From contig JAVBKX010000010.1 in NCBI GenBank assembly GCA_031553835.1, positions 62,001 to 126,000 on the forward strand: a DNA stretch of 64,000 nt, in the 5' to 3' direction. A model generated the notes under the pieces. It was not told the origin of the DNA and made no database searches. It worked only from the letters and a program-made list of their open reading frames with translations. The position numbers and the translations under genes were made by a program. Origin of the DNA: JAVBKX01 sp031553835. Its GTDB lineage: Bacteria; Bacteroidota; Bacteroidia; Bacteroidales; Azobacteroidaceae. Shown here piece after piece: positions 7,911 to 15,218 of this stretch (positions are counted from its first letter, which is position 1; each line of letters begins with the position of its first letter).

Positions 7911-7980
7911 AGTTGACAAGTTGACAAGTTGACAAGTTGACGAGCCTTATTACTCGTTTACTTGTTAACTCGTACACTTT
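7911..7980 (-). repeat. Tandem-word hairpin array D (rplW-rplB gap)
   Basis: Four copies of AGTTGACA/AGTTGACG (7911-7944) form the left arm. The right arm, 7952-7980, reads CTCGTTTACTTGTTAACTCG. The inner stem pairs ACGAG with CTCGT around an eight-base loop, and pairing continues imperfectly outward. The word differs from arrays A, C, G and H, but the architecture is identical. Confidence 0.7.
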
Positions 7981-8273
7981 TAGATATTGCTAAAGAAATC
8001 AATTGCATCTCCTTCTTTCAGCGTTACAATCGCTTTTTTGAATGAGCTTTCTTTTCCGTTAATTACTCCTGATTTTGTATATCTGGATTTTGTTTTGCCT
8101 GAATAATTCATTGTATTCACGCTTACTACTGTTACTCCATACATTTCTTCAATTGCAGCTTTGATTTGCAATTTATTAGCATCCGGAGTCACACGAAAAC
8201 CATAACGATTAGCCATTTTATCGCTAATCTTAGTTTGTTTTTCCGTTACAATAGGTTTAATGATAATGCCCAT
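7980..8273 (-). CDS. rplW: 50S ribosomal protein L23
   Basis: L23 sits at the tunnel exit and docks trigger factor and SRP. The 97-residue product starts MGIIIKPIVTEKQTK and contains YGFRVTPDANKLQIKAAIEE and the MYGVTVVSVNTMNY strand typical of the family. The length is normal. The ATG is preceded by AGGAGG at eight bases. It follows rplD after 18 bases. Confidence 0.97.
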   Translation of the reverse strand: MGIIIKPIVTEKQTKISDKMANRYGFRVTPDANKLQIKAAIEEMYGVTVVSVNTMNYSGKTKSRYTKSGVINGKESSFKKAIVTLKEGDAIDFFSNI

Positions 8274-8281
8274 AGTATGTT

Positions 8282-8287
8282 CCTCCT
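8282..8287 (-). promoter_or_regulatory. Shine-Dalgarno sequence of rplW
   Basis: CCTCCT on the plus strand reads AGGAGG on the coding strand, eight bases before the rplW ATG. It lies in the 18-base spacer, outside any coding region, so coding constraint does not explain it. Confidence 0.75.
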
Positions 8288-8291
8288 TTTA

Positions 8292-8912
8292 TTAAAAATT
8301 ATTGATGGCAGTTAACGAACTTTCCAAAATAACAAGTTTTGCAGCATCCAATACTGTATAAGTATTTAACTCAGAAACTGTTACCACTCCTGAACGTTGC
8401 AGATTACGAGCTGACAAATAAATATTTTTATTACTTTCAGGTAAGATCAACACGAATTTTTTATCGTCCACTTTCAAATTCTTAGCTAATGCTACAAAAT
8501 CTTTTGTTTTTGGAGTATCAAAAGAAAAATCTTCCACCACAACGATGGCATTAGCTTTTGCTTTATAAGCCAGGGCTGATTTACGAGCCAGGATTTTCAC
8601 TTTTTTATTTAACTTGAAAGAATAATCGCGTGGAGTGGGACCAAACACACGGGCTCCTCCTATCAGCACCGGAGAATTAATATCTCCGCGGCGAGCACCG
8701 CCACCGCCTTTTTGGCGGCCCAGCTTGCGGGTACTTCCCGACATTTCGCTTCTTTCTTTAGATTTATGTGTTCCCTGACGTTTATTGGCCATGTGCTGTT
8801 TTACATCTAAGTAAATAGCATGATCATTGGGTTCAACGCCAAAGATAGAATCATTAAGAGTAACCTTTTTTCCGGTATCCTCTCCTTTTATGTTATATAC
8901 ACTTAGTTCCAT
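8292..8912 (-). CDS. rplD: 50S ribosomal protein L4
   Basis: L4 lines the exit tunnel and, in E. coli, represses its own operon. The 206-residue product has the YLDVKQHMANKRQGTHKSKER and GRQKGGGGARRGDINSPVLIGGA segments; the latter is the tunnel loop. The length is normal (E. coli 201). The ATG shares one base with the rplC stop (8912), which suggests coupling. No evidence for L4-type autoregulation can be read directly. Confidence 0.98.
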   Translation of the reverse strand: MELSVYNIKGEDTGKKVTLNDSIFGVEPNDHAIYLDVKQHMANKRQGTHKSKERSEMSGSTRKLGRQKGGGGARRGDINSPVLIGGARVFGPTPRDYSFKLNKKVKILARKSALAYKAKANAIVVVEDFSFDTPKTKDFVALAKNLKVDDKKFVLILPESNKNIYLSARNLQRSGVVTVSELNTYTVLDAAKLVILESSLTAINNF

Positions 8913-9547
8913 TACTTTTGAATTATTACGATTGAACCTTTAGCTCCCGGTACCGAACCTCTTACCAACAACAGGTTGTGCTCGGGAATAAGTTTAATGA
9001 TCTGCAGGTTTTGAACAGTTACCCGTTCGTTACCCATTTGACCTCCCATACGTGTACCCTTGAATACTTTAGCAGGATACGAACATGCTCCGATAGACCC
9101 CGGGTGACGTTGACGGTCACTTTGTCCTAAGGTAGCTTCACCAACTCCAAGGAATCCGTGTCGTTTTACAACACCCTGAAACCCTTTTCCTTTAGACATT
9201 CCAATCACGTCCACATAGATTTCACCGTCGAAATAATCAACAGTGAGAACATCTCCGAGTTTGTACTCTCCTTTGTTGTCTTTGTACAATCCTTGTTCTT
9301 TGAACTCGGCCAAGTGTCTCTTGGGAGTTACTCCTGCTTTTTTGAAGTGTCCCATTTCAGGTTGAGAAGTATGTTTTTCCTTCTTGTCCTGAAATCCTAA
9401 CTGAACTGCTTCATAACCATCTTTTTCGATAGTTTTCACTTGAGTAACAACACAAGGACCTACTTCGATAACAGTGCATGGAAGATTTTTTCCATCGGCA
9501 CTGAAAACGGATGTCATTCCGATTTTTTTTCCAATTAATCCTGGCAT
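8912..9547 (-). CDS. rplC: 50S ribosomal protein L3
   Basis: L3 is an early assembly protein near the peptidyl transferase centre. The 211-residue product starts MPGLIGKKIGMTSVFSADGK and contains GFQGVVKRHGFLGVGEATLG and the SIGACSYPAKVFKGTRMGGQ motif. The length is normal (209). It overlaps rplD by one base, and is separated from rpsJ by 96 bases holding hairpin array E. Confidence 0.98.
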   Translation of the reverse strand: MPGLIGKKIGMTSVFSADGKNLPCTVIEVGPCVVTQVKTIEKDGYEAVQLGFQDKKEKHTSQPEMGHFKKAGVTPKRHLAEFKEQGLYKDNKGEYKLGDVLTVDYFDGEIYVDVIGMSKGKGFQGVVKRHGFLGVGEATLGQSDRQRHPGSIGACSYPAKVFKGTRMGGQMGNERVTVQNLQIIKLIPEHNLLLVRGSVPGAKGSIVIIQK

Positions 9548-9564
9548 TTCACTTTTATTTATTT

Positions 9565-9640
9565 AGTTTACGAGTTTACGAGTTTACATGTTTACGAGTT
9601 GAAAAATTGTCAACTGGTTAACTTGTTTCCTCGTTAACTA
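9565..9640 (-). repeat. Tandem-word hairpin array E (rpsJ-rplC gap)
   Basis: Repeats of AGTTTACG/GTTTACGA (9565-9600) form the left arm. TCAACTGGTTAACTTG and CTCGTTAACTA (9609-9639) form the right. The perfect inner stem is AGTTG against CAACT across nine bases. Outer pairing is imperfect. The words belong to the same GTTNAC class as arrays D and F. Confidence 0.65.
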
Positions 9641-9643
9641 TTT

Positions 9644-9949
9644 CTATACTTTAATCTCTACTTCTACTCCGCTCGGTAATTCCAACTTCATCAACGCATC
9701 GACTGTTTTTGCAGTGGAGCTATAGATATCGATCAATCTTTTATAAGAAGAAAGCTCGAATTGCTCGCGCGATTTTTTGTTGACGAATGTAGCTCGGTTT
9801 ACAGTAAATATCCGTTTGTGAGTAGGTAATGGAATCGGGCCGCTCACTACAGCACCTGTTGCTTTCACTGTTTTCACGATTTTTTCAGCTGATTTGTCAA
9901 CCAGGTTGTAATCGTAAGATTTTAATTTAATTCTAATTTTTTGGCTCAT
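9644..9949 (-). CDS. rpsJ: 30S ribosomal protein S10 / NusJ
   Basis: S10 is a 30S head protein that also acts with NusB in transcription antitermination. The 101-residue product starts MSQKIRIKLKSYDYNLVDKS and contains TGAVVSGPIPLPTHKRIFTV and RLIDIYSSTAKTVDALMKL, all diagnostic. The length is normal (103). It opens the S10 block, directly after fusA, with no tuf gene between. Confidence 0.98.
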   Translation of the reverse strand: MSQKIRIKLKSYDYNLVDKSAEKIVKTVKATGAVVSGPIPLPTHKRIFTVNRATFVNKKSREQFELSSYKRLIDIYSSTAKTVDALMKLELPSGVEVEIKV

Positions 9950-9960
9950 TGTTTTTTATT

Positions 9961-10090
9961 AGTTACAAGTTACAAGTTACGAGCTACGAGAAAGAGCCAT
10001 TTCCTCCTCTGAAACTCTATTTATTAGTTAAAAAGTTGACCAGCAACCGAGTTGACGATCTAATTCTTGTTAACTCGTCAACTCGTTTAC
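9961..10090 (-). repeat. Tandem-word hairpin array F (fusA-rpsJ gap)
   Basis: The left arm 9961-9990 has AGTTACAAGTTACAAG-type words ending in ACGAG. The right arm 10066-10090 reads CTTGTTAACTCGTCAACTCG and is roughly complementary. Between them are a CCTCCT and a second set of AGTTGAC words (10027-10057). Pairing is imperfect and the loop is longer than in the other arrays. Confidence 0.6.
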
Positions 10091-10098
10091 TTAATCAC

Positions 10099-12228
10099 CT
10101 ATTTTATCAAATCCACACGTCCTTTTACTTCGGTCAATACTTGCTTAGCAATGGAAGAAGATACTTCTTCATAATGCGAGAAAGTCATAGTGCTTGTAGC
10201 ACGTCCTGAGGTAATCGTACGCAACGCTGTCACATAACCGAAAGTTTCTGCCAAAGGTACTTTTGCTTTGACGATACGGGCACCTGTACGGCTGGTATCC
10301 ATGCCTTCCACTTGTCCACGACGTTTGTTCAAGTCTCCGATTACATCTCCCATGCTTTCTTCCGGAGTAACCACTTCCATTTTCATGATTGGTTCTTTCA
10401 GAACAGGGCGAGCTTTTTCGCATGCACTTTTGAAAGCCTGGATGGCACAAATTTCAAACGACAACTGGTCGGAATCCACAGCATGGTAAGAACCATCAAT
10501 AACTGTTACTTTCAATTTATCCAAAGCATATCCGGCCAACACACCATTTTTCATAGCGCGGGTAAAACCTTTTTGGATAGAAGGGATGTATTCTTTCGGG
10601 ATATTTCCACCTTTAACTTCGTCCACAAATTGTAATTCTCCTTCAAAACTTTCGTCAGCAGGTCCAACGCGAACAATCATATCGGCAAATTTACCACGGC
10701 CTCCGGTTTGTTTCTTGTAAGTTTCACGTAATTCCACAGTCTGAGTAATAGACTCTTTATATGAAACTTGTGGGCGGCCCTGATTACATTCCACTTTGAA
10801 TTCCCGTCTCAAACGGTCGATAATAATTTCCAAGTGAAGCTCTCCCATCCCGGAAATAACAGTTTGTCCGGTGTCTTCATCGGTTTTCACGGTGAAAGTA
10901 GGATCTTCTTCAGCCAGTTTGCTCAATCCCATACCCAATTTATCGAGGTCTTTTTGTGTTTTCGGTTCAACGGCAATTCCAATAACCGGTTCCGGAAAGT
11001 CCATAGATTCCAATACGATCGGATGGTCTTCACTACACAAAGTATCTCCGGTACGAATATCTTTAAATCCCACTCCTGCACCTATATCACCACAAGTAAT
11101 AAATTCTCTGGGATTTTGTTTGTTGGAGTGCATCTGGAACAAACGGGAAATACGTTCTTTTTTACCTGAACGGGTATTATATACATACGAACCGGCTTCA
11201 AGTTCACCAGAATAAACACGGAAGAAACACAAACGGCCTACATAAGGGTCAGTTGCGATTTTAAAAGCTAAAGCACACAACGGTTCTTTTGTACTTGGAT
11301 GACGTTCCAATATTTTTTCGCTATCATCAGGGTCCGTACCTTCAATAGCCGGAGTATCTACCGGGCTGGGTAAATAAGCACAAGCATTATCCAACAAACA
11401 TTGGACTCCTTTATTCTTAAAAGAAGAGCCACATGTCATCGGATTAATTTGCATGGCTATGGTACCTTTGCGAATAGCTGCACGAATTTCTTCTTCGGTG
11501 ATTTTGGATGGATCATCAAAATATTTCTCCATCAATACATCATCACACTCAGCCAGGGTTTCGAGCATTTTTTCTCTCCACTCTTCTGCTTCTGCAACCA
11601 AATCCATCGGAATTTCTTCTATCGAATAATCAGCGCCCATGGATTCGTCGTGCCAGAAATAGGCTTTCATAGTTACCAAATCTACAATTCCACGAAATTT
11701 TTCTTCAGCGCCTACGGGAATTTGAATTGGACAAGGATTCGCTCCTAACACATCTTTTACCTGACGTACTACTTCAAAAAAATTAGCTCCGGAACGGTCC
11801 ATTTTATTTACATAACCGATTCTTGGAACATTATATTTATCAGCCTGGCGCCAAACGGTTTCTGATTGAGGTTCAACACCGCCCACTGCACAAAACGCAG
11901 CTACGGCTCCATCAAGGATACGTAATGAACGTTCTACCTCAACGGTAAAGTCCACGTGTCCCGGAGTGTCAATCAAGTTTATTTTGTAAGTTTCACCTTT
12001 ATATTTCCAATTGGCTGTTGTAGCAGCGGAAGTAATAGTAATACCACGCTCCTGCTCTTGCTCCATCCAGTCCATAGTAGCAGCGCCATCGTGAACTTCT
12101 CCGATTTTATGAGTTAATCCTGTATAAAAAAGAATCCGTTCGGATGTCGTTGTCTTCCCGGCATCAATGTGAGCCATGATACCGAGGTTTCTCGTATATT
12201 TTAATAATTGATCTGAGCCTTGTGCCAT
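10099..12228 (-). CDS. fusA: Translation elongation factor G
   Basis: EF-G is the GTPase that drives tRNA-mRNA translocation and, with RRF, ribosome recycling. The 709-residue product has the G1 loop AHIDAGKTT (residues 19-27), the G3 DTPGHVDF, the G4 NKMD, and the domain IV/V segments ESMGDVIGDLNKRRGQVEGM and RTITSGRATSTMTFSHYEEV. The length matches canonical EF-G (704 in E. coli). It lies between rpsG and rpsJ, the place expected for the str-operon copy. A second EF-G paralogue elsewhere in the genome cannot be excluded. Confidence 0.98.
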   Translation of the reverse strand: MAQGSDQLLKYTRNLGIMAHIDAGKTTTSERILFYTGLTHKIGEVHDGAATMDWMEQEQERGITITSAATTANWKYKGETYKINLIDTPGHVDFTVEVERSLRILDGAVAAFCAVGGVEPQSETVWRQADKYNVPRIGYVNKMDRSGANFFEVVRQVKDVLGANPCPIQIPVGAEEKFRGIVDLVTMKAYFWHDESMGADYSIEEIPMDLVAEAEEWREKMLETLAECDDVLMEKYFDDPSKITEEEIRAAIRKGTIAMQINPMTCGSSFKNKGVQCLLDNACAYLPSPVDTPAIEGTDPDDSEKILERHPSTKEPLCALAFKIATDPYVGRLCFFRVYSGELEAGSYVYNTRSGKKERISRLFQMHSNKQNPREFITCGDIGAGVGFKDIRTGDTLCSEDHPIVLESMDFPEPVIGIAVEPKTQKDLDKLGMGLSKLAEEDPTFTVKTDEDTGQTVISGMGELHLEIIIDRLRREFKVECNQGRPQVSYKESITQTVELRETYKKQTGGRGKFADMIVRVGPADESFEGELQFVDEVKGGNIPKEYIPSIQKGFTRAMKNGVLAGYALDKLKVTVIDGSYHAVDSDQLSFEICAIQAFKSACEKARPVLKEPIMKMEVVTPEESMGDVIGDLNKRRGQVEGMDTSRTGARIVKAKVPLAETFGYVTALRTITSGRATSTMTFSHYEEVSSSIAKQVLTEVKGRVDLIK

Positions 12229-12240
12229 CGTTTTATAATT

Positions 12241-12328
12241 AAAAATGAAGAAAATGAAGAAAATGAAAGGAATACACTATTAAACTTTCATCATTTTCAT
12301 TTCTCTCATTATTTCATTGTTTCATTAT
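12241..12328 (-). repeat. Tandem-word hairpin array G (rpsG-fusA gap)
   Basis: The left arm 12241-12270 has four ATGAA words. The inner stem pairs ATGAAAG (12263-12269) perfectly with CTTTCAT (12285-12291). The right arm continues with TTTCAT and CATTATTTCATTG words to about 12328. It is of the same ATGAA word class as arrays A, C and H. Confidence 0.7.
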
Positions 12329-12329
12329 T

Positions 12330-12806
12330 TTAGATTCTGAAATGAGCAAAAGCTCTGTTTGCTTCTGCCATTCTGTGCATATCTTCTTTTCTCTTAAACG
12401 CGCCACCCTGATTATTAAATGCATCAACGATTTCGGCGGCTAATTTATCAGCCATCGATTTTCCGCCTCTTTTGCGGGAAAATAAAATCATATTTTTCAT
12501 TGAAACCGATTCTTTACGATCGGGACGAATTTCTGTAGGCACTTGGAATGTGGCTCCTCCAATACGGCGGGATTTTACTTCAACAAGCGGAGTAATATTA
12601 TCTAATGCTTGTTTCCAAATCTCAAGAGATGATCTTTCTTCGTTAGGCAGTTTTGCCTTTACTGTGTTCAATGCAGTATAAAAAATATCAAAGGCGATAC
12701 TTTTTTTACCATCATACATTAAATGATTTACGAACTTCGTAACTTTCTTATCACCATAAACAGGATCCGGGAGGATCTGTCTTTTCTTTGGTTTTGCTTT
12801 TCTCAT
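12330..12806 (-). CDS. rpsG: 30S ribosomal protein S7
   Basis: S7 is the primary binder of the 16S 3' domain and contacts E-site tRNA. The 158-residue product starts MRKAKPKKRQILPDPVYGD and contains VKSRRIGGATFQVPTEIRPD and the C-terminal KEDMHRMAEANRAFAHFR motif. The length is normal. It lies between rpsL and fusA, with word arrays in both flanking gaps. Confidence 0.98.
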   Translation of the reverse strand: MRKAKPKKRQILPDPVYGDKKVTKFVNHLMYDGKKSIAFDIFYTALNTVKAKLPNEERSSLEIWKQALDNITPLVEVKSRRIGGATFQVPTEIRPDRKESVSMKNMILFSRKRGGKSMADKLAAEIVDAFNNQGGAFKRKEDMHRMAEANRAFAHFRI

Positions 12807-12887
12807 TTTGTTAAAACTTAGTAGTTTCCGGTTGCCAATTTTGTGTCTTCAACAAATTCCTCCGAATTTATTTACTCAACCAATTTT

Positions 12888-12969
12888 AATGAATGAAAAA
12901 ATGAAAGGATGAAGAAAATGAAAATAATTTTCATGCCATTTTTCGTTTCATTTTTTAATTTGCTTCATT
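12888..12969 (-). repeat. Tandem-word hairpin array H (rpsL-rpsG gap)
   Basis: ATGAA words fill 12888-12925. The centre is the perfect ATGAAAAT (12918-12925), one base, then ATTTTCAT (12927-12934). The right arm continues TTTCGTTTCATTTTTT to 12969. The remaining bases of the 199-base gap (12807-12887 and 12970-13005) show nothing I can name. Confidence 0.7.
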
Positions 12970-13005
12970 AAATATATTGCTTTCCAAAAAACTTGAAATT
13001 AATAA

Positions 13006-13425
13006 TTATTTCTTTTTACCTCCTTTAACGGGTGCTGCAGGAGCCCCTTTACCAGCTTTCGGACGTTTTGCACCATATTTGGAACGGCGTTGGGTACGAC
13101 CATTTACTCCGGCAGTATCCAATGTTCCGCGAACAATGTGATAACGAACCCCCGGAAGGTCTTTTACACGACCGCCTCTTACCAATACAATCGAGTGCTC
13201 CTGTAAGTTGTGACCTTCTCCCGGAATATAAGCATTCACTTCTTTCAAGTTAGTCAAACGAACACGGGCTACTTTACGCATGGCTGAGTTTGGTTTTTTA
13301 GGAGTTGTGGTATAAACTCTCACACAAACGCCGCGCCGTTGCGGACAAGCATCCAATGCGGGAGATTTACCTTTAACTACCAACTCTGCCCTTCCCTTTC
13401 TTACTAATTGTTGAATCGTAGGCAT
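13006..13425 (-). CDS. rpsL: 30S ribosomal protein S12
   Basis: S12 monitors codon-anticodon pairing in the decoding centre. The 139-residue product starts MPTIQQLVRKGRAE and contains TTTPKKPNSAMRKVARVRLT and GGRVKDLPGVRYHIVRG. The lysines at positions 43 and 44 (PKKPNS) and the KDLPG lysine are the usual sensitive-type residues for streptomycin. A basic C-terminal tail (GKGAPAAPVKGGKKK) makes it longer than E. coli S12 (124). It is the first gene of the ribosomal block and has the promoter described upstream. Confidence 0.98.
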   Translation of the reverse strand: MPTIQQLVRKGRAELVVKGKSPALDACPQRRGVCVRVYTTTPKKPNSAMRKVARVRLTNLKEVNAYIPGEGHNLQEHSIVLVRGGRVKDLPGVRYHIVRGTLDTAGVNGRTQRRSKYGAKRPKAGKGAPAAPVKGGKKK

Positions 13426-13486
13426 TTTTGTTTTTTAATTCTTAAAAATTTATACTTATTTTAATATAATACAAAAAAACGGGCTG

Positions 13487-13516
13487 CAAAAATAAAGATA
13501 ATTATTGAAAAACCAA
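13487..13516 (-). promoter_or_regulatory. Second candidate promoter of rpsL
   Basis: CAAAAATA (13487-13494) reads TATTTTTG on the minus strand, a match to the Bacteroidota -7 element TAnnTTTG. A TTG (13514-13516) sits 19 bases upstream. The spacing is acceptable but the region is AT-rich, so chance is possible. Confidence 0.4.
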
Positions 13517-13560
13517 GCGATTATTTCAACTTTTCCATATTTTTTAAGCCAAAAACGGGG

Positions 13561-13592
13561 CAAAGGTAGCGATTCCCTTGTCTAAAACCAAA
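13561..13592 (-). promoter_or_regulatory. Main candidate promoter of the rpsL ribosomal operon
   Basis: CAAAGGTA (13561-13568) reads TACCTTTG on the minus strand. A TTTG (13589-13592) lies 20 bases upstream. Both elements and the spacing fit the Bacteroidota sigma-ABfr consensus. The predicted start near 13554 would give a leader of about 130 bases before rpsL. The promoter begins immediately after the stop of the gene upstream. Confidence 0.65.
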
Positions 13593-13605
13593 ACTTTTTT
13601 AAAAT

Positions 13606-14001
13606 TTATTTTTGAAAAGAGGAGATTTCGCCGCGTTTTTTTCGTCTTATTGCTTTGTATGCGCAATAACAAAGAACCGCACCAAACAATAGCGGCACAT
13701 TATCAGTCAAGGGGAGACCTCCGATCGGATTACCGCCCGGACCATAAAGCACCGGAGAAAATTCCTGGTTTTGCCCCAAAGGCGATTGCTGAAATGGACT
13801 AAAAGGAGCTACAATCCCTGGAAAATCGGCGTGCATCGATGATGTTGCATCCTGTTTTTCGGCATTAACGGGAGAGATGGTTGAAATAGATTCCTTAAAA
13901 GATTGAGCGTTTAATGAAGCAGAAATGAAAACACAGAATAAAAACGATCCTGCAATAATAATTTTACGAATACAAATTCCCAAATCAGTTTGTCGTGCCA
14001 T
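13606..14001 (-). CDS. Small exported protein with C-terminal membrane anchor (PID-CTERM-like)
   Basis: I do not recognise a characterised family. From the ATG at 13999-14001 the product has 131 residues. An N-terminal signal segment (IIIAGSFLFCVFISASLNAQ, about residues 14-33) is followed by a polar linker rich in Pro, Ser and Gln. Near the C-terminus a GGLPLTDNVPLLFGAVLCYC stretch is followed by a basic cluster, RRKKR. That layout resembles the short PID-CTERM-like anchors seen in Bacteroidota surface proteins, which is a family-level guess. An in-frame ATG 12 codons upstream is less likely, because the later start gives a cleaner signal peptide. It lies just upstream of the rpsL promoter on the same strand. 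Confidence 0.6.
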   Translation of the reverse strand: MARQTDLGICIRKIIIAGSFLFCVFISASLNAQSFKESISTISPVNAEKQDATSSMHADFPGIVAPFSPFQQSPLGQNQEFSPVLYGPGGNPIGGLPLTDNVPLLFGAVLCYCAYKAIRRKKRGEISSFQK

Positions 14002-14085
14002 ATCTATTAAGCATGTACAGATAAATAAATAAAACAACTAATCTCTAAAAATCGAATAATATTCTCAACAGTTATAAAAACGACA

Positions 14086-14116
14086 CAAAGATACGTTTTT
14101 TTATCTAACAAACAAA
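14086..14116 (-). promoter_or_regulatory. Candidate promoter of the small exported protein
   Basis: CAAAGATA (14086-14093) reads TATCTTTG on the minus strand, with a TTTG (14113-14116) 19 bases upstream. Both match the Bacteroidota consensus. The predicted leader is about 78 bases. Confidence 0.55.
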
Positions 14117-14174
14117 AAATAATATTTTTATCTTCAAAAAATCATTTAACAAAAAAACTTACTCAAGAAAACAT

Positions 14175-14182
14175 TACCTTTG
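14175..14182 (+). promoter_or_regulatory. Candidate -7 element of ruvB
   Basis: TACCTTTG lies 16 bases before the ruvB ATG and matches TAnnTTTG exactly. No convincing -33 element is found at the usual distance. The leader would be only about ten bases. Confidence 0.45.
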
Positions 14183-14198
14183 CACCACTTTTAACAGG

Positions 14199-15218
14199 AT
14201 GGAAACTTTCGACATACGAAATCAGCAACTCAATGACAAAGAGCGAGAAATTGAAAATGCCTTGCGACCTTTATCATTTAAAAGTTTCAGCGGACAAGCC
14301 AAGGTGGTTGAGAACCTGAAGGTGTTTGTGATGGCTGCCCGTATGCGTACGGAGGCGCTTGATCATGTGTTGCTGCACGGTCCTCCGGGATTAGGAAAGA
14401 CTACGCTGTCTAATATCATTGCGAATGAATTGAATGTTGGCTTTAAGGTTACTTCCGGTCCCGTATTGGATAAGCCCGGCGATCTGGCCGGTATTTTAAC
14501 GTCGTTGGAAAGAAATGACGTACTGTTCATCGACGAAATCCACCGGTTAAGTCCGGTTGTGGAAGAATATCTTTATTCTGCCATGGAAGATTACCGGATC
14601 GACATTATGATAGACAAAGGCCCCAGCGCGCGTTCCATTCAAATCGATCTGGAACCTTTTACGTTGGTCGGGGCTACCACCCGTAGCGGATTACTCACCT
14701 CCCCACTCCGGGCGAGATTTGGAATCAATCTGCACTTAGAATATTATGATATAAAGACATTGACCAACATTGTAAAAAGGTCGGCCAATATATTGGATGT
14801 TCCCTGTAGCGATAGCGCCGCCACGGAAATAGCTTCCCGAAGCCGGGGAACTCCTCGTATCTGCAATGCATTGCTTCGACGGGTACGCGATTTTGCGCAA
14901 GTAAAAGGAAGCGGAAAAATTGACAAAGATATCGCCTGTTTTGCATTGGAAGCATTGAATATCGACAAATATGGGTTAGATGAAATTGACAATAAAATAT
15001 TGTGTACCATTATTGATAAATTCAGCGGCGGACCTGTTGGTCTGACTACTATTGCCACAGCATTGGGAGAAGATGCCGGTACTATTGAAGAAGTATATGA
15101 GCCTTTCTTAATAAAAGAAGGTTTTTTAAAGCGAACACCCAGGGGGCGGGAAGTAACACCATTGGCCTACCAGCATTTGGGAAGAACCAGGATGGGACAA
15201 CAAGGATATTTATTTTAA
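14199..15218 (+). CDS. ruvB: Holliday junction branch migration ATPase RuvB
   Basis: RuvB is the hexameric AAA+ motor that, with RuvA, drives branch migration of Holliday junctions before RuvC cleavage. The 339-residue product has the Walker A GPPGLGKTT (residues 61-69), the Walker B VLFIDEIHRL (D112, E113), sensor I GATTRSG and the C-terminal winged helix with TPRGREVTPLAYQHLG. The length and N-terminus (LRPLSFKSFSGQAKV) are canonical. The stop overlaps the start of the flippase gene by one base, so the two are probably co-translated although their functions are unrelated. Confidence 0.98.
   Translation: METFDIRNQQLNDKEREIENALRPLSFKSFSGQAKVVENLKVFVMAARMRTEALDHVLLHGPPGLGKTTLSNIIANELNVGFKVTSGPVLDKPGDLAGILTSLERNDVLFIDEIHRLSPVVEEYLYSAMEDYRIDIMIDKGPSARSIQIDLEPFTLVGATTRSGLLTSPLRARFGINLHLEYYDIKTLTNIVKRSANILDVPCSDSAATEIASRSRGTPRICNALLRRVRDFAQVKGSGKIDKDIACFALEALNIDKYGLDEIDNKILCTIIDKFSGGPVGLTTIATALGEDAGTIEEVYEPFLIKEGFLKRTPRGREVTPLAYQHLGRTRMGQQGYLF

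Noticed and set aside
7911..7944. AGTTGACA repeats looked at first like a small CRISPR or iteron array
   Set aside because: The units are 8 bases with no spacers, and the complementary words follow directly, so a hairpin array fits better. No cas or rep gene is near.
9977..10000. Seven-codon reading frame (MALSRSS) preceded by AGGAGG, upstream of rpsJ, as a possible leader peptide
   Set aside because: The AGGAGG is only two bases from the ATG, too close for initiation, and the codons coincide with the repeat words of array F.
10169..10450. Open frames on both strands within fusA
   Set aside because: They are shadows of the strongly conserved EF-G gene, with no start signals or family match. 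The same holds for antisense frames in rpsC, rplB, susC, the FG-GAP genes and the glycosidase genes.
13006..13425. Possible streptomycin-resistance form of S12
   Set aside because: The lysines at PKKPNS and in KDLPG are the usual wild-type residues.
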